Part shown: in pieces, positions 60,761 through 64,000 of the stretch | Numbering within the stretch: position 1 is the stretch's first letter | Layout: each line of letters begins with the position of its first letter | Assembly: GCF_937958065.1 (NCBI RefSeq) | Contig: NZ_CALFXI010000046.1 | Coordinates: 12,338-76,337, forward strand | Direction of reading: 5' to 3' | DNA length: 64,000 bases | Origin: an uncultured Steroidobacter sp. | Lineage (GTDB): Bacteria; Pseudomonadota; Gammaproteobacteria; Steroidobacterales; Steroidobacteraceae | Translations under genes and position numbers: made by a program | Notes under the pieces: model-generated | What the model saw: only the letters and a program-made list of their open reading frames with translations | The model's database searches: none | What the model was told of the DNA's origin: nothing

Positions 60761-61519
60761 ATGAGCAGACTTCGGCAGTTCCTGCCGGGCATCGCGGTCA
60801 TCGTGCTGCTGATCGCCGCCTGGTGGCTGGTCGTGAACGCGACTCGCAGTGTGATTTTTCCAACGCCCTGGCAAGTGGTGACCGGCACCGTCGAGCTGAT
60901 TCGGGATGGCACGCTGTGGTTGCATATCGGCGCGTCATTGGGGCGGGTTGCGGCGGGCTTTGCATTGGCGGTCGCTGTAGCGGTGCCGCTCGGCCTGTGG
61001 ATGGGCTGGATGCGCGGCGCCTATGACACGTTGAATCCATTGTTTCAGATCCTGCGGCCGATCTCGCCGATCGCCTGGATCCCGATCGCGATTCTCTGGT
61101 TCGGCGTCGGCAATGCCTCGCCGATCTACCTGATCTTCATCTCCTCGGTGTTTCCGATGATCGTGCAGACGGTCGCGGGAGTGCACACCATCGAGAAGCG
61201 CTATCTGCGCGCGGCAGAGAACTTCGGCGTGTCGCGTTACAAGCTGTTTACCCAGGTCGTGATCCCAGCGGTGTTGCCACAGATCATCGTCGGCATGCGC
61301 ATCGGGTTGGGTGTTGCGTGGCTGGTGGTCGTGGCCGCGGAGATGATCGCGCTACGCTCGGGGCTCGGTTATCTGATCATCGACTCGCGCAATGCCGGCA
61401 ATCGCTACGACCTCGTGATCGCCGGCATGATCATCATCGGCTTGATCGGATTGTTGCTGGATGGACTGATGCGCGGGCTGGAAGGCTTGAAGATGGTGCG
61501 GTGGCGCTATGCCCATTAA
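60761..61519 (+). CDS. ABC importer permease (SsuC/NrtB-like)
   Basis: A 252-residue inner-membrane permease with six or so helices. It shows the BPD signature ENFGVSRYKLFTQVVIPAVLP (EAA loop), which contacts the ATPase. LRPISPIAWIPIAILWFGVG and GLGVAWLVVVAAEMIALRSG are the conserved membrane segments of the nitrate/taurine family. It overlaps the ATPase gene by 11 bases. It starts 15 bases after the cupredoxin-like gene, so SCO and cupredoxin genes lie between the binding protein and the rest of the transporter. Confidence 0.93.
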   Translation: MSRLRQFLPGIAVIVLLIAAWWLVVNATRSVIFPTPWQVVTGTVELIRDGTLWLHIGASLGRVAAGFALAVAVAVPLGLWMGWMRGAYDTLNPLFQILRPISPIAWIPIAILWFGVGNASPIYLIFISSVFPMIVQTVAGVHTIEKRYLRAAENFGVSRYKLFTQVVIPAVLPQIIVGMRIGLGVAWLVVVAAEMIALRSGLGYLIIDSRNAGNRYDLVIAGMIIIGLIGLLLDGLMRGLEGLKMVRWRYAH

Positions 61520-62273
61520 GATCGACGTCGCGGGTCTGCGCAAGAACTTTGCGACCGATCAGGGGACGCTTGCGGTCGTCGACGATGTGAGTCTGCAAGT
61601 CGGGGACGGCGAGTTCATCGCCATCGTCGGTCCCTCCGGCTGCGGCAAGTCGACGCTGATGCGCATGATCGCCGGCTTCATTCCGCCGGATTCCGGTCGC
61701 GTCCTCATCGACGGCGCGGTGCGCACGCAACCGGGCCCGCAAGGCATCCTCATTTCACAGCACGGCTCGGTGTTCCCGTGGCTCACGGTGCAAGAGAACC
61801 TGATGTTCGGGCTCAACGGCGGCCAATCGACCAGCGAGAAGATCGCGATCGCCGACCACTACGCCGACATCGTCGGCCTGAAAGGCTTCGAGGGCAGCTA
61901 TCCGCACGAGCTTTCCGGCGGCATGCTCAAGCGCGTCGAGATCGCTCGGGCGCTCGCGGTGAAACCGGCCATTCTGTACATGGATGAACCGTTCTCGGCA
62001 CTCGATGCATTGATGAGCCTGCGGATGCGCAACGAGCTGCTGAAGATCCTCGGGCGGGAGCGGCACACGGTGCTGTTGATCACTCACGACGTGGAGGAGG
62101 CCATCCATCTCGCCGACCGGGTCATGGTGCTGTCACCGCGGCCTACACGCATTCAGGCGACATTCGAGGTGAAGATGCCGCATCCGCGAAAGCTCACGAG
62201 CCCGGAAGTGCAACAGCTGCGCATGGCGATTCTGAAAGAGCTGGGCGTGGGTAGCGATGACGAGCAGAACTAG
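61509..62273 (+). CDS. ABC importer ATP-binding protein
   Basis: A 254-residue ATPase of the nitrate/sulfonate group. Walker A is GPSGCGKST, the signature is LSGGMLKRVEIARALA (Met in place of the common Gln after LSGG), Walker B is ILYMDEPFSALDA and the switch His is in LITHDVEEA. It overlaps the permease gene by 11 bases. No extra regulatory domain is present, so it is not an NrtC-type fusion. Last gene of the operon starting at 58640. Confidence 0.95.
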   Translation: MPIKIDVAGLRKNFATDQGTLAVVDDVSLQVGDGEFIAIVGPSGCGKSTLMRMIAGFIPPDSGRVLIDGAVRTQPGPQGILISQHGSVFPWLTVQENLMFGLNGGQSTSEKIAIADHYADIVGLKGFEGSYPHELSGGMLKRVEIARALAVKPAILYMDEPFSALDALMSLRMRNELLKILGRERHTVLLITHDVEEAIHLADRVMVLSPRPTRIQATFEVKMPHPRKLTSPEVQQLRMAILKELGVGSDDEQN

Positions 62274-62489
62274 CTCATCTTGATTCTCGGGCCGCGGTTC
62301 GTTGGCCTCGTGCATGTCGATCGCTGCGCCGGGAGGCGACTGGTCACGCTCGTGATCGTCGCGATCCTCGCGGTCACTACACGTGGACCATAGGCCCCAT
62401 CGAGGGCATCGGCTCCCGACCGAGCTTCGAGATCACGTTCACTCCCACCGGATCGCAGGCCAGCGATGGCGCGATCAGCCTCGACAGCC
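62274..62489. other. Decayed sequence after the ABC operon
   Basis: No intact gene is present. A plus-strand frame from about 62378 reads YTWTIGPIEGIGSRPSFEIT and then TFTPTG, protein-like but with no start or known family; it may be a remnant of a lipid-transfer (SRPBCC) type gene. It runs into the GST remnant that follows. Confidence 0.3.
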
Positions 62490-62776
62490 AGGGAAAAAGG
62501 CGCCCGCCGAGAAATGCCGTTCGAGTTCTTGATGGTCGACCCGGATCACCCGGAGAACGCCGCGGCCATCGGCCGACTCGCGCCGACGGGACAGTTTCCA
62601 GTGCTGGTCGACGGCGAACGCACGGTGATCGAGTCGGCGATCCCATTCCCGAAGCTCTCACCGCGCCTCGCAACAATCGCGCGCGTTTGCTCGCGCGATC
62701 CTCAGTCGCCCGTGTCGTTGACGAAGCGCGACCATGGCGCGAGAACTTTCCGCTCAAGGGCCATGATCCCGACTGA
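62490..62776 (+). pseudogene. Internally deleted glutathione S-transferase remnant
   Basis: Two pieces of a GST in different phases. The first, 62490-62642, reads EKGARREMPFEFLMVDPDHP and then PTGQFPVLVDGERTVIESAI, the thioredoxin-like N-terminal half including the cis-Pro region. The second, 62699-62776, reads SSVARVVDEARPWRENFPLK then GHDPD and a stop, the usual C-terminal end of this GST group. About 130 residues in between are missing and the phase changes. It has no valid start. The neighbouring toxin-antitoxin pair and frameshifted gene show that this is a worn-down area. Confidence 0.75.
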
Positions 62777-62813
62777 GGACTGAAGTCGGCTGACGCAGAA
62801 TCGGGTCGAAAGT

Positions 62814-62847
62814 AAAGGGGGTCAAACTCAGGTTTGACCCCTTTTTT
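62814..62847. terminator. Intrinsic terminator-like hairpin
   Basis: GGGGTCAAAC at 62818-62827 pairs with GTTTGACCCC at 62832-62841 around TCAG, followed by six T. A run of A precedes it, so it can work in both directions. The GGGGTCAAA...TTTGACCCC theme is common near small mobile or repeated elements in proteobacteria, so it may also be a repeat copy. Confidence 0.7.
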
Positions 62848-62900
62848 CGTTGTCTGGACTGCGGCGGGGACTGTCACCATCGGAGGCGTCGAAGATTCAA

Positions 62901-62958
62901 CCAGGGTTCAACCCGCCTGTGAACCGTGGTTGACGTTGCGTAATCTATGGTTTACAGT
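62901..62958 (+). promoter_or_regulatory. Promoter and operator of the toxin-antitoxin pair
   Basis: TTGACG at 62930-62935 and TACAGT at 62953-62958 are 17 bases apart, four bases before the toxin start. Just upstream GGTTCA and TGAACC form an inverted repeat with a nine-base gap (about 62905-62925), placed like an autoregulatory operator. Confidence 0.55.
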
Positions 62959-62962
62959 CACC

Positions 62963-63259
62963 ATGCTCGAACTATTCAGATCCGAAACGTTTGATCGTTG
63001 GCTGCGTGAGCTGCACGACATGCGCGCCCGGGCACGCATCGAGGCGCGGATTCTGCGGTTGTCGCGGGGCAATCCAGGCGACGTAAAACCTGTGGGATCC
63101 GGCGTGAGTGAGATGCGGATCGACTACGGCCCGGGTTATCGCGTGTACTTCACGCGCCGCGGTGAGTTCGTGATTCTCCTTCTGTGCGGCGGTGACAAAC
63201 GCACACAGCAGGCGGACATCGAGCGTGCGATCGAGATTGCGGAAGACTGGAGCGACTGA
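62963..63259 (+). CDS. RelE/HigB-type toxin
   Basis: A 98-residue toxin of the RelE/ParE superfamily, in the killer-protein group typified by HI1419. It starts MLELFRSETFDRWLRELHDM. The core holds GNPGDVKPVGSGVSEMRIDY and GPGYRVYFTRRGEFVILLLC-like strands with GGDKRTQQADI at the end, which are family features. Members are usually mRNA interferases that act on the ribosome. ATG at 62963 is the start; the longer upstream frame is not family-like. The antitoxin gene follows two bases after its stop. Confidence 0.9.
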   Translation: MLELFRSETFDRWLRELHDMRARARIEARILRLSRGNPGDVKPVGSGVSEMRIDYGPGYRVYFTRRGEFVILLLCGGDKRTQQADIERAIEIAEDWSD

Positions 63260-63261
63260 CC

Positions 63262-63561
63262 ATGGCACGCAAGAAAGAAAAGTTCTCTCGTTATGACGTC
63301 GCTGACTACCTCGGCAGCGAGGAGGACATCGCGGCCTACCTCGATGCCTGCATGGAAGAGGCGGGCGATGACGCTGCATACATTGCCGCGGCACTAGGCG
63401 ATATCGCACGTGCGCGCGGCATGGCGCAGCTCGCTAAAGACACAGGGATCTCGCGCGAAGGTTTATATAAAGCACTCTCACCTGAAGGCAATCCGAGTCT
63501 CGCGACGGTGCTCAAAGTCGTGAAGGCGCTCGGGTTGAAGCTGACGACGAAGGTCGCTTAG
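63262..63561 (+). CDS. HigA-like antitoxin (HI1420 type)
   Basis: A 99-residue antidote protein. The N-terminal part (FSRYDVADYLGSEEDIAAYL, then DACMEEAGDDAAYIAAALGD) is the HI1420-family segment and the C-terminal helix-turn-helix is seen as MAQLAKDTGISREGLYKALS with NPSLATVLKVVKALGLKL. It would bind the toxin and repress the pair from the operator upstream. The toxin-first gene order is usual for this type. Both genes look intact. Confidence 0.9.
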   Translation: MARKKEKFSRYDVADYLGSEEDIAAYLDACMEEAGDDAAYIAAALGDIARARGMAQLAKDTGISREGLYKALSPEGNPSLATVLKVVKALGLKLTTKVA

Positions 63562-63700
63562 GGAACGAATCTCGCCAGGGGCAGGTACGAAACTCGCCGT
63601 CCGGAGCGATCTGAGGCTCGCGCCGTGCCGGTCGGTAATCCCGCGAATCGAGGCACACTCGGGCAGCGACAACTGTTCCAAGACGCCCGCAGGCCGCAGC
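63562..63700. other. Short region without a supported gene
   Basis: Between the antitoxin and the broken XRE gene. It has no start codon in the phase that leads into the XRE remnant and no recognisable motif. It may hold the lost 5' part of that gene or of a partner toxin, but nothing can be named. Confidence 0.3.
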
Positions 63701-63950
63701 GTATTTCGCGATCTGTTTCCTGCTGAGGAGGCGGCGGAACTTGAGATCCGTTCTACTCTATTTGCGCGGCCTGGAGCACTGGCTCGCGAGCAGCGGCATG
63801 ACACAAGCGAAGGCCGCTGAGGTGTTGGGCGTCACCCAGGCTCGGGTGTCGGACATCAAGCGCGGCAAGATCAATCAGTTCAGCCTGGACCTGTTGATCC
63901 GTTTGGCAGCAAGAGCTGGGCTGCAGCCGAAGCTACGGCTGGTTGCGTAA
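63701..63950 (+). pseudogene. Frameshifted XRE-family antitoxin remnant
   Basis: The phase from 63701 reads VFRDLFPAEEAAELEIRSTL and breaks at a TTT run (63761-63763). The next phase, from 63762, continues LRGLEHWLASSGMTQAKAAE then VLGVTQARVSDIKRGKI. Removing one T restores a continuous family-like protein. The second part is a complete helix-turn-helix of the kind found in phage-type and HigA2-like antitoxins. A TTG at 63741 could give a 69-residue product with the DNA-binding part intact, so partial function is not excluded. No toxin partner and no intact start were found. Confidence 0.7.
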
Positions 63951-64000
63951 CACGTCGGATTGAACGCCGGCTCGAAGCAACAATGAGGAGTGATGGTGCC

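Noticed and set aside
62378..62490. A separate SRPBCC-type gene remnant
   Set aside because: The plus-strand frame looks protein-like, but it is short, has no start and the family cannot be assigned by eye. It is only mentioned in the decayed-sequence entry.

Overview
The window is a GC-rich piece of a gammaproteobacterial chromosome. Three large TonB-dependent receptors, a PL26-like pectin lyase, a PEP-CTERM protein and the DUF6152/DUF6644-type genes suggest a Steroidobacteraceae-like (Nevskiales/Xanthomonadales side) polymer degrader. That placement is inferred from gene content, not from a marker-gene comparison.

Layout. 1-4.3 kb is housekeeping: the 3' end of isocitrate lyase, a family 5 uracil-DNA glycosylase, uvrC, pgsA, then tRNA-Cys and tRNA-Gly facing pgsA. 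4.4-9.1 kb holds a 1128-residue lipase-CHAT protease fusion and a divergent, unrecognised 277-residue gene. 9.1-19.6 kb is a rhamnogalacturonan-I/arabinan utilisation locus: GPH symporter, GH105, rhamnose mutarotase, GH51, TonB receptor and a Tat-exported PL26-like lyase. 19.7-33.7 kb is mixed: PQQ-type sugar dehydrogenase, a membrane-fused spermidine-synthase-like protein, RimK-like ATP-grasp ligase, BON protein, a small glycan cluster (two glycosyltransferases, an aminotransferase, a one-TM peptide), an amidase, a PEP-CTERM protein, zwf and a small membrane protein. 33.9-44.0 kb has two TonB receptors flanking a phosphate-type porin; the second receptor heads a six-gene operon of exported and membrane proteins of unknown function. 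44.0-47.4 kb has a histidine kinase, a ROK sugar kinase and a GST. 47.6-58.6 kb is one chemosensory operon: STAS, CheA, MCP, CheW, soluble MCP, CheY, MCP, CheR, CheB and an EAL response regulator. 58.6-62.3 kb is an ABC importer operon of the nitrate/sulfonate type with a SCO protein and a cupredoxin-like protein inserted between its binding protein and its permease. 62.3-64 kb is degraded sequence: a broken GST, a RelE/HigB-type toxin-antitoxin pair and a frameshifted XRE gene.

How the genes work together. The pectin locus reads as a full route: outer-membrane uptake, periplasmic exo-cleavage of rhamnogalacturonan, arabinose trimming, inner-membrane import, cytoplasmic removal of the unsaturated uronic acid and rhamnose anomer conversion. 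The chemosensory operon has no cheZ, cheD or flagellar gene. Its soluble receptor carries a CheZ-like D-x3-Q helix and a short acidic/aromatic tail directly before cheY, and the operon ends in an apparently active c-di-GMP phosphodiesterase, so its output may be c-di-GMP. The lipase-CHAT fusion with its divergent partner and the ABC-SCO-cupredoxin operon are the other two arrangements that most deserve follow-up.
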